Below, one piece after another: positions 9,018 through 18,372 of a DNA stretch of 64,000 bases (within the stretch, counting starts at the first letter, position 1; each line of letters begins with the position of its first letter). The stretch covers positions 62,001 through 126,000 of the forward strand of contig NZ_JAEUAV010000014.1 in NCBI RefSeq assembly GCF_019511605.1. The letters run 5' to 3'. A program made the translations under genes and the position numbers. The DNA is from Paraburkholderia phenoliruptrix (GTDB taxonomy: Bacteria > Pseudomonadota > Gammaproteobacteria > Burkholderiales > Burkholderiaceae). Below the pieces are notes generated by a model. It was not told the origin of the DNA and did not search any database. It saw only the letters and a program-made list of their open reading frames with translations.

Positions 9018-10757
9018 TCATTCCACCGGTTCGGTGTAGCGCGAGGTGATCGGATAACGCCAGTCGCGCCCGAACGCGCGATGCGTGACGCGAATGCCGA
9101 TCGGCGCCTGGCGGCGCTTGTACTCATTGATCTTGATGAGCCGCGTGACGCGCTTCACGTCTTCGGCCGCGTAACCGGCGGCGATGATTTCGGCGAGCGA
9201 GCGGTCCTCTTCCATGTACATGCGCATGATCGCGTCGAGTACGTCATACGGCGGCAAGCTGTCCTGATCGGTCTGGTTCTCGCGCAATTCCGCGGAAGGC
9301 GCGCGCGTCAGGATGCGCTCGGGAATTACGTTCTGCCTCTCGAAGGTGCTCGCCTGATTGCGGTAATGGCAAAGGCGGTACACCAGCGTCTTGGCGATGT
9401 CCTTGATCACCGCGAAGCCGCCGGCCATGTCGCCGTACAGCGTGCAGTAGCCCACCGCCATCTCGCTCTTGTTGCCGGTTGTCAGCACGATCGAGCCGAA
9501 TTTGTTCGACAGCGCCATCAGCAACGTGCCGCGAATGCGGGCCTGAATGTTTTCCTCGGTGGCGTCTTCGGGCCGCCCTGCGAACTCTTGCGCGAGCGAG
9601 TTGCGGAACGCGTCGAACATCGGCGCAATCGCGATTTCGTCGTAACGCACGCCGACGCGACGGGCCATGTCGGCGGCGTCCGTGGTGGAGATGTCCGCCG
9701 TGTAGCGCGAGGGCATCATCACCGCGCGCACACGGTCCGCGCCGAGCGCGTCGCAAGCGACCGCTAGCACCAGCGCGGAATCCACGCCGCCGGACAAGCC
9801 GATCAGCGCGCCCGGAAAACCGTTCTTGTCCACGTAGTCGCGCACGCCCATGACGAGCGCGGCGTACACCTGCGCCTCGAGCGTGAGCTCGGGCGCGATT
9901 GCGTGGTCAGCGCCGCTGCTGCCGTTCGCCGCGCTTGTCTGGTTGCGCACCGGCGCACCGTTTTCGAACTCGACGAATGCGGTCGTCTCCTCGAACTGAG
10001 GCATTTTCGCAACCAGTTCGCCGTGAGCGTCGAGCACGAACGAGCCGCCGTCGAACACGAGTTCGTCCTGCGCGCCGACCATGTTCACGTAGACCATCGG
10101 CAATCCGGTCTCGCGAATCCGCGCGCGCAGAATGTCGAAGCGCACCGCTTCCTTGTTCAGGTGAAACGGGGAGCCGTTCGGAATCAGCAGCACCTGGGCA
10201 CCCGCGGCCTTCGCCATTTGCGCGGCCGACGCATGCCACGCATCCTCGCAGATCACCACGCCGTACTTCACGCCGTCGAGCTCGAACACGAACGGCTGCG
10301 GATCGGACGCGAAATAGCGCTTCTCGTCGAACACCTCGGTGTTGGGCAGATCCTGCTTGCGATAGGTGCCCACGATCCTGCCGTCGACCAGCAAAGACGC
10401 CGCGTTGAACGTGTCGACCGGCGGCACGCCGCGCTCGATCGGCGCGTTTGCATTACCATGACCCTGGTTCGCGCCGTTCGCGCTATCGCGCAACGGATGA
10501 CCGACAATCACATGCAGCCCGGCAAGGGGCTCGATCTGAGCGGCAAGGTCTCTGAGCGCCGCGGCGCTCGCGGTATAGAACGCGGGGCGCAGCAGCAGAT
10601 CTTCGGGCGGGTAGCCGGACAGCGCGAGTTCGGGCGCGACCAGCAGCTTCGCGCCGGCGTTGTGTGCGTCACGCGCGGCTGCAACGATCTTCGCGACATT
10701 GCCGGCGAAGTCGCCGACGGTGACATTGATTTGGGCAAGAGCGATTCGTGTCTTCAT
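9018..10757 (-). CDS. nadE: Glutamine-dependent NAD+ synthetase
   Basis: A 579-aa two-domain enzyme making NAD+ from deamido-NAD+, ATP and glutamine. The N-terminal nitrilase-like glutaminase domain (about 1-265) has the catalytic Glu in LLVAPELALSGYPPEDLLL and the Cys in GVVICEDAWH. The C-terminal synthetase domain (from about 300) has the PP-loop GLSGGVDSALVLA and LTTGNKSEMAVGYCTLYGDMAGG. Start ATG 10757 (MKTRIALAQINVTVGDF) begins with the nitrilase fold; the frame extends a further 26 codons without homology. It is followed by glnB, linking NAD synthesis to nitrogen sensing. Confidence 0.93.
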   Translation of the reverse strand: MKTRIALAQINVTVGDFAGNVAKIVAAARDAHNAGAKLLVAPELALSGYPPEDLLLRPAFYTASAAALRDLAAQIEPLAGLHVIVGHPLRDSANGANQGHGNANAPIERGVPPVDTFNAASLLVDGRIVGTYRKQDLPNTEVFDEKRYFASDPQPFVFELDGVKYGVVICEDAWHASAAQMAKAAGAQVLLIPNGSPFHLNKEAVRFDILRARIRETGLPMVYVNMVGAQDELVFDGGSFVLDAHGELVAKMPQFEETTAFVEFENGAPVRNQTSAANGSSGADHAIAPELTLEAQVYAALVMGVRDYVDKNGFPGALIGLSGGVDSALVLAVACDALGADRVRAVMMPSRYTADISTTDAADMARRVGVRYDEIAIAPMFDAFRNSLAQEFAGRPEDATEENIQARIRGTLLMALSNKFGSIVLTTGNKSEMAVGYCTLYGDMAGGFAVIKDIAKTLVYRLCHYRNQASTFERQNVIPERILTRAPSAELRENQTDQDSLPPYDVLDAIMRMYMEEDRSLAEIIAAGYAAEDVKRVTRLIKINEYKRRQAPIGIRVTHRAFGRDWRYPITSRYTEPVE

Positions 10758-10866
10758 GGCAGGATCGACGGGCAAGCTGGCAGCTTGCGAGTCACGCGGC
10801 TTGTTATTGGCTCGACGGAACGGATGAACGGGCAAACGACAATCGGATAAACGAACGACGCAGTAC

Positions 10867-12078
10867 GTGCTCGACGGACCGCGTCGCTCATTGGGACAGT
10901 CACACAGATTGAATCAGGAACGCTTTGATTATCGCACGGGCATTCTGGCGTCGCCCTCCGAGGTTGACGCCACCGAATGGAACGCCCTCCTCGCGCGGCA
11001 GCCGCAACCCACGCCGTTTCTGCGTCACGAGTTTCTGAACGCGCTGCACGCCACCCGTTGCGCGGTGGCGGACACCGGCTGGGCACCGCAATTCGTCACG
11101 CTGACCGATCCGCTCACGGGCAAGCTCGCCGCGGCCGCGCCGGTTTATCTGAAGGGCCATTCGTACGGCGAGTATGTGTTCGACTGGGCCTGGGCCGACG
11201 CGTACAAGCGCAACGGCTTGCCCTATTACCCAAAGCTGCTGTGCGCGGTGCCGTTCACGCCGGTGCAGGGCAACCGTCTGCTCGCAACCGACCCGCACGC
11301 GTTGCGGCACCTCGCGGCCACCTTGATGGCGTTCGCCGAGCAGGCGGACGTGTCGTCGCTGCATGTGCTTTTTCCGACCGGGGACGAAGCGCAGGCCCTT
11401 ACCGAGATGGGCATGATGCAGCGTGAAGGCGTGCAATTTCACTGGTTAAACGACGGCTACCGCGACTTCGACGACTTTCTCTCGACCCTCGAGCAGAAGA
11501 AGCGCAAGAACGTTCGCGCGGAACGCCGCAAGGTGCGCGACGCCGGCATCACGATGCGCCGCATTCGCGGCGAGGACATTCAAGACGCGGACTGGCGCTT
11601 CTTCAGCAAATGCTATCGGCAGACCTACCGCGAGCACTTTTCGACTCCGTACCTGAACCTGGATTTTTTCCGCATGATCGGTGCGTCGATGCCGGAAAAC
11701 CTGTTGCTCGTCATGGCCGAGCATGAAGGCAAGCCTATCGCGAGCTCGCTCGTCGTCTATCAACGCGACGCGAAGACCGGTGGCACGCTGTATGGCCGCT
11801 ACTGGGGCGCGCTCGAACACGTGCCCTGCCTGCACTTCGAGACCGCTTACTATCAGCCGCTCGAATTCTGCATCGAAGAAAAACTGGGGGCGTTCGAAGG
11901 CGGCGCCCAAGGCGAACACAAGATGGCGCGCGGCTTCCTGCCGACGGTGACGCGCTCGGCGCACTGGCTTGCGCATCCTGCTTTCGCCGATGCGGTGGGC
12001 CACTTTCTCGACAACGAGAAGAACAGCATCCACGCGTATGTGGACGAGCTGCGCGAACACAATCCGTTCAAAAGCTGA
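10867..12078 (+). CDS. FemAB-like GNAT acyltransferase (PF04339, former DUF482)
   Basis: A protein of about 400 aa in the family of GNAT/FemAB-like proteins found next to core genes in many proteobacteria. Recognisable parts are TPFLRHEFLNALHATRC, YGEYVFDWAWADAYKRNGLPYYPKL, KKRKNVRAERRKV and the C-terminal FEGGAQGEHKMARGFLP. No substrate is established for the family; homology suggests N-acyl transfer. The start is uncertain: the frame opens at GTG 10867 with no clear SD, and TTG at 10909 is an alternative. It is divergent from nadE and is followed 9 bp later by the GIY-YIG gene, likely an operon. Confidence 0.8.
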   Translation: MLDGPRRSLGQSHRLNQERFDYRTGILASPSEVDATEWNALLARQPQPTPFLRHEFLNALHATRCAVADTGWAPQFVTLTDPLTGKLAAAAPVYLKGHSYGEYVFDWAWADAYKRNGLPYYPKLLCAVPFTPVQGNRLLATDPHALRHLAATLMAFAEQADVSSLHVLFPTGDEAQALTEMGMMQREGVQFHWLNDGYRDFDDFLSTLEQKKRKNVRAERRKVRDAGITMRRIRGEDIQDADWRFFSKCYRQTYREHFSTPYLNLDFFRMIGASMPENLLLVMAEHEGKPIASSLVVYQRDAKTGGTLYGRYWGALEHVPCLHFETAYYQPLEFCIEEKLGAFEGGAQGEHKMARGFLPTVTRSAHWLAHPAFADAVGHFLDNEKNSIHAYVDELREHNPFKS

Positions 12079-12087
12079 CGCGCGCTC

Positions 12088-12417
12088 ATGGCATGGTTTC
12101 TCTATCTGCTCGAATGCTCGGACGGCAGCGTCTACACGGGCATTGCCACCGACGTCGAGGCGCGCTTCGAAAAGCACGCGAGCGGCGCGGGGGCGCGCTA
12201 TACGCGTTCGCGCAAGCCGGTGCGCGTGCTGGCGTCGTTCGAACTGGCAAACCGTTCGAGCGCCTCGCGCGCCGAATATTGGGTGAAGCGGTTGAGCCCG
12301 GACCAGAAGCGCGCGCTGGCTGCGGGCGCACGCACGCTTGAATCGGTGATACCGTTGCCCGAGCCGCAATTGGCCGTCCGTGTCGAAGAAGTGGCGGGGG
12401 AAGACAGCGGCGCGTGA
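12088..12417 (+). CDS. GIY-YIG domain protein (UPF0213, YhbQ-like)
   Basis: A 109-aa single-domain protein. It opens MAWFLYLLECSDGSVYTGIATDV, with the VYTGI half of the GIY-YIG motif, a conserved Arg in ARFEKH, and the catalytic-type Glu in ASRAEYWVK. This is the small YhbQ-type nuclease family, implicated in structure-specific DNA or RNA cleavage, but the physiological role is unknown. It starts 9 bp after the acyltransferase stop and ends 51 bp before the convergent FUSC gene. Confidence 0.85.
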   Translation: MAWFLYLLECSDGSVYTGIATDVEARFEKHASGAGARYTRSRKPVRVLASFELANRSSASRAEYWVKRLSPDQKRALAAGARTLESVIPLPEPQLAVRVEEVAGEDSGA

Positions 12418-12468
12418 GCACCGAGTGCGTGAGCGCGTGCATGGAAGCGCCCTTGCCGGGACAGCGTA

Positions 12469-14586
12469 TTATCCGCGCGCTTCGCGCATGCGCTCGGTGA
12501 GCAGTCGCTGCATCAGCGCCAGTTCGCCCACCGCGTCCGCCTCGAGCGGCGTCAAACGTTCCCGTGACGGAAGCTCGTGCCGCAGCGGCACAATCGTGCG
12601 GTTCAGCGCGGCCTCGATGTCCGCGCTCACCGCCTCCACCCAAGCGCGCAGATCCGCGTGCATATCGTGCGCTTTGCGCCGGTTCGCGCTCAGGCGAAGC
12701 TGCGTCGCCGTTCCCGCCATCTTGCGCAGCACGCTCAGCACCGTCAGCGCGACCGTGTCGACCATCGAGTCTTCAAGCTTTTCGAGGCGAACCCGCGCAA
12801 TGGCTTCCTCAGCATTGTTGCTGCCGAGACCCGCCGCCCGGCGCAGGCGCTCCATCTCCTTCTCGCCTTGATCCGGCGACTCGAGCGCCGCCAGCAGATA
12901 AGCGAGGTTGGCACGCACCGCGTCGCTCAGATACGCGCGGTAATCGGTCTTTTCGCGCGTGGGCCACAGGTAGAACGTGGCGAAAAGCGCGAGCACGCAA
13001 CCCAGCACGTTGTTGCCAAGGCGCGTGAGCGCATACGCGATACCGCTCGCGCCTGGCGCTGCGAAGTCGGCCACCAGCACGAAGGTCGGCGTGAGGAACA
13101 GCACGAAGAGGCTGTAGCTCACTGGGCGCAGCGCCATTGTCGCCATCACGAGCGGAAAAACCGCCAGTGAAATGCCGAGCGGCGAATGAATCGCGTAGCC
13201 GATGCCCGCCGCCAGCACGCCGCCGACAATGCTGCCCGCAGCGCGTTCGATGCTGCGCGGCCAGGTAGCGGCAATGGAAGGCTGCAGGATCAGCAGCGTC
13301 GCCATGGTCGCCCAATAGCCGAATGGCAGGCCGAGCGCGCGGATCACGAGAAAGCCGGCGGTCGTCGTCACACCCACGCGCGCCGCGTGCCGCAAACCCA
13401 CGGACTTGAGCGACAGATTCGCCTTGAGCGTCGTCCAGGCTCGCGCAAGCATGAGCGCGGCGCGCTGTGCGAAACCCGGCGGCACTTCTTGCACGGGCGT
13501 GAAGTCCACCAGCTCGAAGTCGGATTTCAGCTTCACCGGTTCCGGCAACGCACTTTCGAGACGCCGCGCGAGCCGGCGCACACGCAACTGCAGTTGCGAA
13601 ACGCGCGTCCAGCGCGCTTCGTTCGCGTCCCCGCCGATGTTGCGCAGCCGCTCGCCCATGCCTGCGAGGAGACGCGCGGCGCGCGTGACCTGGCGAGCAT
13701 GCTGGCCGCCGCCCGGCATTTTTTCGCACGCGCCCGAGACGGCGATCAGATACGCGAACAATGCCTCACCTTCGGTCAAGAGGCCAAGCAGTGCGTAGTA
13801 AGTGTCGCGCCCGCCGGCTCGCGCGGCCGGCACGGCGGCCAGCGCCTGACGCGCGCGCTCCAGCGCCGCGCGTGCGTCGGCGCGAAACTTTGCGGCGTGC
13901 GTCGCCCACTCGCGCGGCGTGCTGCGCTGTTGCAGCAGACGCGCGCTGTCGAACGCAATATCCGCGAGCCGTGAATACACCGTGCGCAACGACGCGCGGC
14001 TCGCGCCGAACGGGTGTATGCGCCACACGGTCAGGCTCAGCACGACCGCGAACAGGCAGCCGCTCAGATAGACGCCGAGGAACGCGAGCCCCTCGCGCAC
14101 GTCGTGCATGGGCCGGTCCACCATCACAACGCAGGCGGTGGCGGCGAGAATCGTCACTTGCGAGGTGGCCGCGCCCCAGATGCGGCCGAATCCGCCGAGG
14201 CTCGTGAACGCGAGAAGTGCGAGCGCGGCCGCCACCGTGCCGCTTGCCGACGCCAAAGCGGTAAGCCCGCCGCACAGCGTGGAAAGCAGCGCGAAGCCCA
14301 TCATCGACGCAAAGCGGGCACGGTTCGAACCGGCCGCATCGGCAAGACAGGTCCAGAAGGCGCCGATGGCCGCCCACGCAAATACGGGATCGTGCAACAG
14401 GTTGCCGAGCGCGAGCATTGCCGTCGATGCGCACGCTGCGCGCAAGCCTTCGGAGAGACTCGCCTCGCTGGTCGAAAACGACACCATCCACACCGGCCGC
14501 TTGCGATAGATCGCCGTGGCGATCGCATACAGCCGATTCGACCAGCGTGGCAGAGAAGACGGCGGGTTGAACTTGCGGTTCGACAT
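12469..14586 (-). CDS. FUSC family membrane protein (YccS/aromatic acid exporter-like)
   Basis: A 705-aa inner-membrane protein. Two blocks of transmembrane segments (about 45-190 and 400-545) each precede a cytosolic helical region, the FUSC/YccS layout. The second block contains GLPFGYWATMATLLILQPSIAATWPRSIERAAGSIVGG, the typical fusaric-acid-resistance-like core. Such proteins are thought to export aromatic acids or fusaric acid. The periplasmic HlyD-type partner usual for AaeAB/Fus systems is not next to it, so this may act alone. Start ATG 14586 (MSNRKFNPPSSLPRW) is chosen over 14730 because the upstream part lacks coding character; GGAG lies about 13 bp upstream. Confidence 0.82.
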   Translation of the reverse strand: MSNRKFNPPSSLPRWSNRLYAIATAIYRKRPVWMVSFSTSEASLSEGLRAACASTAMLALGNLLHDPVFAWAAIGAFWTCLADAAGSNRARFASMMGFALLSTLCGGLTALASASGTVAAALALLAFTSLGGFGRIWGAATSQVTILAATACVVMVDRPMHDVREGLAFLGVYLSGCLFAVVLSLTVWRIHPFGASRASLRTVYSRLADIAFDSARLLQQRSTPREWATHAAKFRADARAALERARQALAAVPAARAGGRDTYYALLGLLTEGEALFAYLIAVSGACEKMPGGGQHARQVTRAARLLAGMGERLRNIGGDANEARWTRVSQLQLRVRRLARRLESALPEPVKLKSDFELVDFTPVQEVPPGFAQRAALMLARAWTTLKANLSLKSVGLRHAARVGVTTTAGFLVIRALGLPFGYWATMATLLILQPSIAATWPRSIERAAGSIVGGVLAAGIGYAIHSPLGISLAVFPLVMATMALRPVSYSLFVLFLTPTFVLVADFAAPGASGIAYALTRLGNNVLGCVLALFATFYLWPTREKTDYRAYLSDAVRANLAYLLAALESPDQGEKEMERLRRAAGLGSNNAEEAIARVRLEKLEDSMVDTVALTVLSVLRKMAGTATQLRLSANRRKAHDMHADLRAWVEAVSADIEAALNRTIVPLRHELPSRERLTPLEADAVGELALMQRLLTERMREARG

Positions 14587-14854
14587 CCGGACGGTGTGCT
14601 CCTGAAGCGGGCGTGTGGCTGACAATGTAGTTTGACGAACGCGGCATACCGCGTGCCATGCAGGGCCAGGCGGCGCTGTGCATGGCATTGGCAACCAGCC
14701 TACGCCGGGACGATCCGCCGCAGGCCACAAATCATAAGGGTTTACACCGAGATATAAAAATGGCTTTGCTTCATCCGCGCGATGCAGTTCGGCTATGTGG
14801 GCGCAACAGCGAGCGGGGCCGGCCGCAAACTTTCACTCATGCCGATGCACATGC

Positions 14855-14892
14855 AAAAAAAACCGCGCGGCCCTGGCGGGCTCGCGCGGTTT
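14855..14892 (-). terminator. Terminator of ppa
   Basis: Read on the minus strand, AACCGCGCGAG and the matching CGCGCGGTT form a stem that is followed by TTTTTTT (plus-strand A-run 14855-14862). It lies 60 bp after the ppa stop. Confidence 0.82.
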
Positions 14893-14952
14893 GTGGCGGG
14901 ATGCGTGGCGCTCGGCGAACCGCTGGTTCTGCCGAGCGGCGCGTCACGCAAG

Positions 14953-15480
14953 TTACTTCTTGTAGTTCGCCACGCCTTCGCTGATTTCCTTGTGCGCGGC
15001 TTCGATGTCGGCCCAGCCTTCGACCTTCACCCACTTGCCCTTTTCCAGCGCCTTGTATTGCTCGAAGAAGTGCTTGATCTGGTCCTTCAGGTACGCCGGC
15101 ACGTCGTCGATCGACTTCAGGCTCGCGGTCATCGGGCAGATCTTGTCGTGCGGAACGGCGATCAGCTTCGCGTCCACGCCCGATTCGTCGGTCATTTGCA
15201 GCATGCCGAGCGCGCGTGCGCGCACCACCGAGCCTGCCAGCAGCGGGAACGGTGTGATCACCAGCACGTCGACCGGGTCGCCGTCGCCCGACAGCGTTTG
15301 CGGAATGAAGCCGTAGTTGGCCGGATAGCGCATGCCGGTGCTGATGAAACGGTCGACGACGAGCAGGCCCAGGTCCTTGTCGGCTTCATACTTCACCGGG
15401 TCGCTTTGCGCCGGGATTTCGATGATGACGTTGAAATCTTGCGGAAGGTCTTTCCCTGCGGGGACGTTATTGAAGCTCAT
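14953..15480 (-). CDS. ppa: Inorganic pyrophosphatase (family I)
   Basis: A 175-aa soluble enzyme hydrolysing pyrophosphate to phosphate and so pulling biosynthetic reactions forward. The metal-binding signature DGDPVDVLV is intact, with YEADKDLG, NYGFIPQT and the second acidic set DESGVDAKLIAVP around it. Start ATG 15480 (MSFNNVPAGKDLPQDF) fits the family and removes an 11-residue unrelated extension. Single gene with its own terminator. Confidence 0.95.
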   Translation of the reverse strand: MSFNNVPAGKDLPQDFNVIIEIPAQSDPVKYEADKDLGLLVVDRFISTGMRYPANYGFIPQTLSGDGDPVDVLVITPFPLLAGSVVRARALGMLQMTDESGVDAKLIAVPHDKICPMTASLKSIDDVPAYLKDQIKHFFEQYKALEKGKWVKVEGWADIEAAHKEISEGVANYKK

Positions 15481-15830
15481 GAGCGCTCTCTGGTCAGATG
15501 GAATTCGGAGCACGGCAAGCGGCGCGGGGCCCGAGGCGATGCGTGGTGAAACTCGCCTCGAATGCGAGCGCTACGGCCGGACAGTCAGGAATGCGCCATT
15601 ATAGCCAATCGGCAGATGGCACCCCTTGCCGGATCGGCGCGATAATCGTCTGGCGCGTCGCATCCCGGTCACTCGCTGCTGTTTGCGCGTGTATCGCTGC
15701 CTGTCTCTCTGCGCGCGTGTCACGCTGTGTGCTCCGAGCGTGCTGCTGGTTTGTGAACACCGTGTAACGGCGCCCGCTTGGCGCATCCGCTCGAGCGTGC
15801 GCCTGCTGCGCCACCTCTTAAGGAGTCTGC
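15481..15830. other. Divergent promoter region, ppa / aldehyde dehydrogenase
   Basis: 350 bp between ppa (minus) and the aldehyde dehydrogenase (plus). I see no gene, riboswitch or clear operator. AAGGAG at 15818-15823 is the ribosome binding site of the downstream gene. Confidence 0.5.
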
Positions 15831-17270
15831 ATGGAAGAAGCCCGGCATTTCATTGGCGGCGAGTGGACCGCTGCTTCAGGCGGCGAGACCATCGCCGTGC
15901 TCGATCCCTCGGACGGCCAGCCGTTCACGCAGCTCGCGCGCGGTACCGGGGCGGATGTCGACGCCGCCGTGCAAGCGGCCCGCCGTGCGTTCGAAGGCGC
16001 ATGGGGCGCGGCCAGCGCGGCCGAACGCGGACGCGTGCTGTATCGTCTGTCGATGCTCGTCGCCGCGCGCCAGGAAGAACTGGCGCAACTCGAAGCGCGC
16101 GACACCGGCAAGCCGCTCAAGCAGGCGCGCGCCGATTCGGCGGCGCTCGTGCGCTACTTCGAGTTCTATGCTGGCGCGGCCGACAAGCTGCACGGCGAAA
16201 CGCTGCCCTATCAGGCGGGCTACACGGTCATGACGATCCGCGAGCCGCATGGCGTCACCGGCCACATCGTGCCGTGGAACTATCCGATGCAGATTTTCGG
16301 GCGCAGCGTGGGGGCGGCGCTGGCGGCCGGCAATGCGTGCGTCGTCAAACCCGCCGAGGACGCCTGCCTTTCCGTGCTGCGCGTGGCCGAACTGGCGGCA
16401 GAGGCCGGCCTGCCGGCGGGCGCGCTGAACGTGGTCACAGGCTATGGACACGACGCCGGAGCGGCGCTCGCGCGTCATCCGGGCATCGATCATATTTCGT
16501 TCACGGGTTCGCCGGAAACCGGCAAGCTGGTCGCGCAAATGGCCGCCGAAAACCATGTGCCGGTCACGCTCGAGCTGGGCGGCAAGTCCCCGCAAATCGT
16601 CTTCGCCGATGCGGACCTCGACGCCGCGCTGCCCGTACTCGTTTCGGCGATCGTGCAGAACGCCGGGCAAACCTGCTCGGCGGGCAGCCGGGTCCTGATC
16701 GAGCGCGGCATTTACGAGCCCCTGCTCGACCGGCTGAGCAACGCGTTCAACGCGTTGCGCGTAGGGCCTTCGCATGCGGACCTGGATTGCGGGCCGCTCA
16801 TCAACGCAAAGCAACAGCGGCGCGTGTGGGACTTTCTCTCCGACGCCCAGCACGACGGCATTGCAATGGCCGCGCATGGCGAAGTGATCCCCGAAGCGCC
16901 GGAAAGCGGCTTCTACCAGGCGCCCACTTTGCTGCGCGACGTACCCGCGAGCCACCGTCTCGCGCGCGACGAAGTGTTTGGCCCCGTGCTCGCCGCCATG
17001 TCCTTCGACGACGAAGACGAGGCGCTCGCGCTTGCCAACGGTACCCAATATGGTCTCGTGGCCGGCATCTGGACGCGCGACGGTGCGCGGCAGATGCGTC
17101 TTGCACGGCGTTTGCGCTCGGGCCAGGTGTTCATCAACAACTACGGCGCGGGCGGCGGCGTGGAATTGCCGTTTGGCGGCGTCAAGCATTCGGGCCACGG
17201 ACGCGAAAAGGGCTTCGAAGCGCTGTACGGCTTCACCGTGCTGAAAACCATTGCGATCCGCCACGGCTAG
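15831..17270 (+). CDS. NAD(P)+-dependent aldehyde dehydrogenase
   Basis: A 479-aa enzyme of the ALDH superfamily oxidising an aldehyde to the acid. Catalytic Cys282 is in GQTCSAGSR, general base Glu248 in LELGGKSPQ, Asn150 in HIVPWNYPMQ, and the cofactor region FTGSPETGK is present. AAGGAG precedes ATG 15831. It is followed by an SDR dehydrogenase (71 bp) and an MFS transporter, so the cluster probably imports a hydroxylated compound and oxidises it in two steps, alcohol to aldehyde to acid. Substrate unknown; the class resembles betaine-, gamma-aminobutyraldehyde- and vanillin-type dehydrogenases. No regulator gene is adjacent. Confidence 0.88.
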   Translation: MEEARHFIGGEWTAASGGETIAVLDPSDGQPFTQLARGTGADVDAAVQAARRAFEGAWGAASAAERGRVLYRLSMLVAARQEELAQLEARDTGKPLKQARADSAALVRYFEFYAGAADKLHGETLPYQAGYTVMTIREPHGVTGHIVPWNYPMQIFGRSVGAALAAGNACVVKPAEDACLSVLRVAELAAEAGLPAGALNVVTGYGHDAGAALARHPGIDHISFTGSPETGKLVAQMAAENHVPVTLELGGKSPQIVFADADLDAALPVLVSAIVQNAGQTCSAGSRVLIERGIYEPLLDRLSNAFNALRVGPSHADLDCGPLINAKQQRRVWDFLSDAQHDGIAMAAHGEVIPEAPESGFYQAPTLLRDVPASHRLARDEVFGPVLAAMSFDDEDEALALANGTQYGLVAGIWTRDGARQMRLARRLRSGQVFINNYGAGGGVELPFGGVKHSGHGREKGFEALYGFTVLKTIAIRHG

Positions 17271-17341
17271 CCCTGCGGGCGCGAATGCCGGTATAGCAGG
17301 CCGCAACGTCACAATCTCACAACATACACAGCGGAGACATC

Positions 17342-18100
17342 ATGCGGTTGACAGGTAAAACGGCCATTGTCACAGGCGCCGGCTCGGGTTTCGGCGAGGG
17401 CATCGCGAAGACTTACGCGCGCGAAGGCGCAAACGTGGTGGTCAACGATCTGAACGGCCCGGCGGCCGAGCGCGTCGCGAGCGAAATTGCGCTGGCGGGC
17501 GGCAAGGCGATTGCGGTGGCGGGCAACGTCGCGCAACGCGAGGACTGGCAAAAGCTGCGCGAAGCGGCGCTCGAAGACTTCGGCAGCGTGCAGATCGTCG
17601 TCAACAACGCGGGGACCACACACCGCAACAAACCTGTGCTCGAAGTCACCGAAGCAGAGTTCGACCGCGTGTACGCGGTGAACGTGAAGAGCATTTACTG
17701 GAGCGTGCAGGAGTTCGTGCCGTACTTTCGCGAGCAGGGCGGCGGCAGCTTCATCAACATTGCGTCGACGGCGGGTGTGCGGCCGCGGCCGGGGCTGGTC
17801 TGGTACAACGGCAGCAAGGGCGCGGTGATTATCGCGAGCAAGTCGCTTGCCGTGGAGCTTGGACCCGACCGCATTCGGGTGAACTGCGTGAATCCGGTGA
17901 TCGGTGAAACGGCCCTGCTCTCGGAGTTCATGGGCGTCGAGGACACGCCCGAAAACCGCAAGCGCTTTCTCGCCGGCATTCCGCTGGGGCGCTTTTCGAC
18001 GCCGCAGGACATTGCCAACGCCGCGCTTTATCTGGCTTCGGACGAAGCGGAGTTCATTACCGGCGTGTGTCTGGAAGTGGACGGTGGACGCTGCGTGTAG
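17342..18100 (+). CDS. SDR-family oxidoreductase
   Basis: A 252-aa classical short-chain dehydrogenase. The NAD(P) loop TGAGSGFG is at residues 11-18, NNAG at 88-91, and the catalytic set is Ser142, Tyr155 and Lys159 (WYNGSKG). The Asp36 after the second strand (VVVNDLN) favours NAD(H). Probably interconverts a hydroxyl and a carbonyl group of the compound handled by the neighbouring aldehyde dehydrogenase and MFS importer; that pathway role is inferred from the cluster. Confidence 0.88.
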   Translation: MRLTGKTAIVTGAGSGFGEGIAKTYAREGANVVVNDLNGPAAERVASEIALAGGKAIAVAGNVAQREDWQKLREAALEDFGSVQIVVNNAGTTHRNKPVLEVTEAEFDRVYAVNVKSIYWSVQEFVPYFREQGGGSFINIASTAGVRPRPGLVWYNGSKGAVIIASKSLAVELGPDRIRVNCVNPVIGETALLSEFMGVEDTPENRKRFLAGIPLGRFSTPQDIANAALYLASDEAEFITGVCLEVDGGRCV

Positions 18101-18240
18101 CGGCGCGTGCGGTGTTTGAGCGCCGGGCGTTGCACATCGCGCCTACCGCTTTCCGCCACATTTCCCACAGACTGCGGGCCAGTATCCAGCGCCGCACCCA
18201 GCACCGCGCCGCAGCTTTCCTGCTAGCAGCCGCACCCGAG

Positions 18241-18266
18241 CAAGCGCCGTTCACGCGCGGCGCTTG
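18241..18266 (+). other. Intergenic hairpin between SDR and MFS genes
   Basis: A perfect 9-bp stem CAAGCGCCG / CGGCGCTTG with an 8-nt loop lies in the 272-bp gap before the transporter. There is only a weak, delayed T-run (GTGTTTTCC), so it may attenuate or stabilise rather than fully terminate the message. Confidence 0.45.
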
Positions 18267-18372
18267 CCGGGCTCAGTGTTTTCCCCCGGTATCTAAATGA
18301 CATGCGAGCCGCGCCGCGCGGCTAGAATCGATCGACGCGGCACTTCAATTCCACAAGAAGAGAGGAGACATC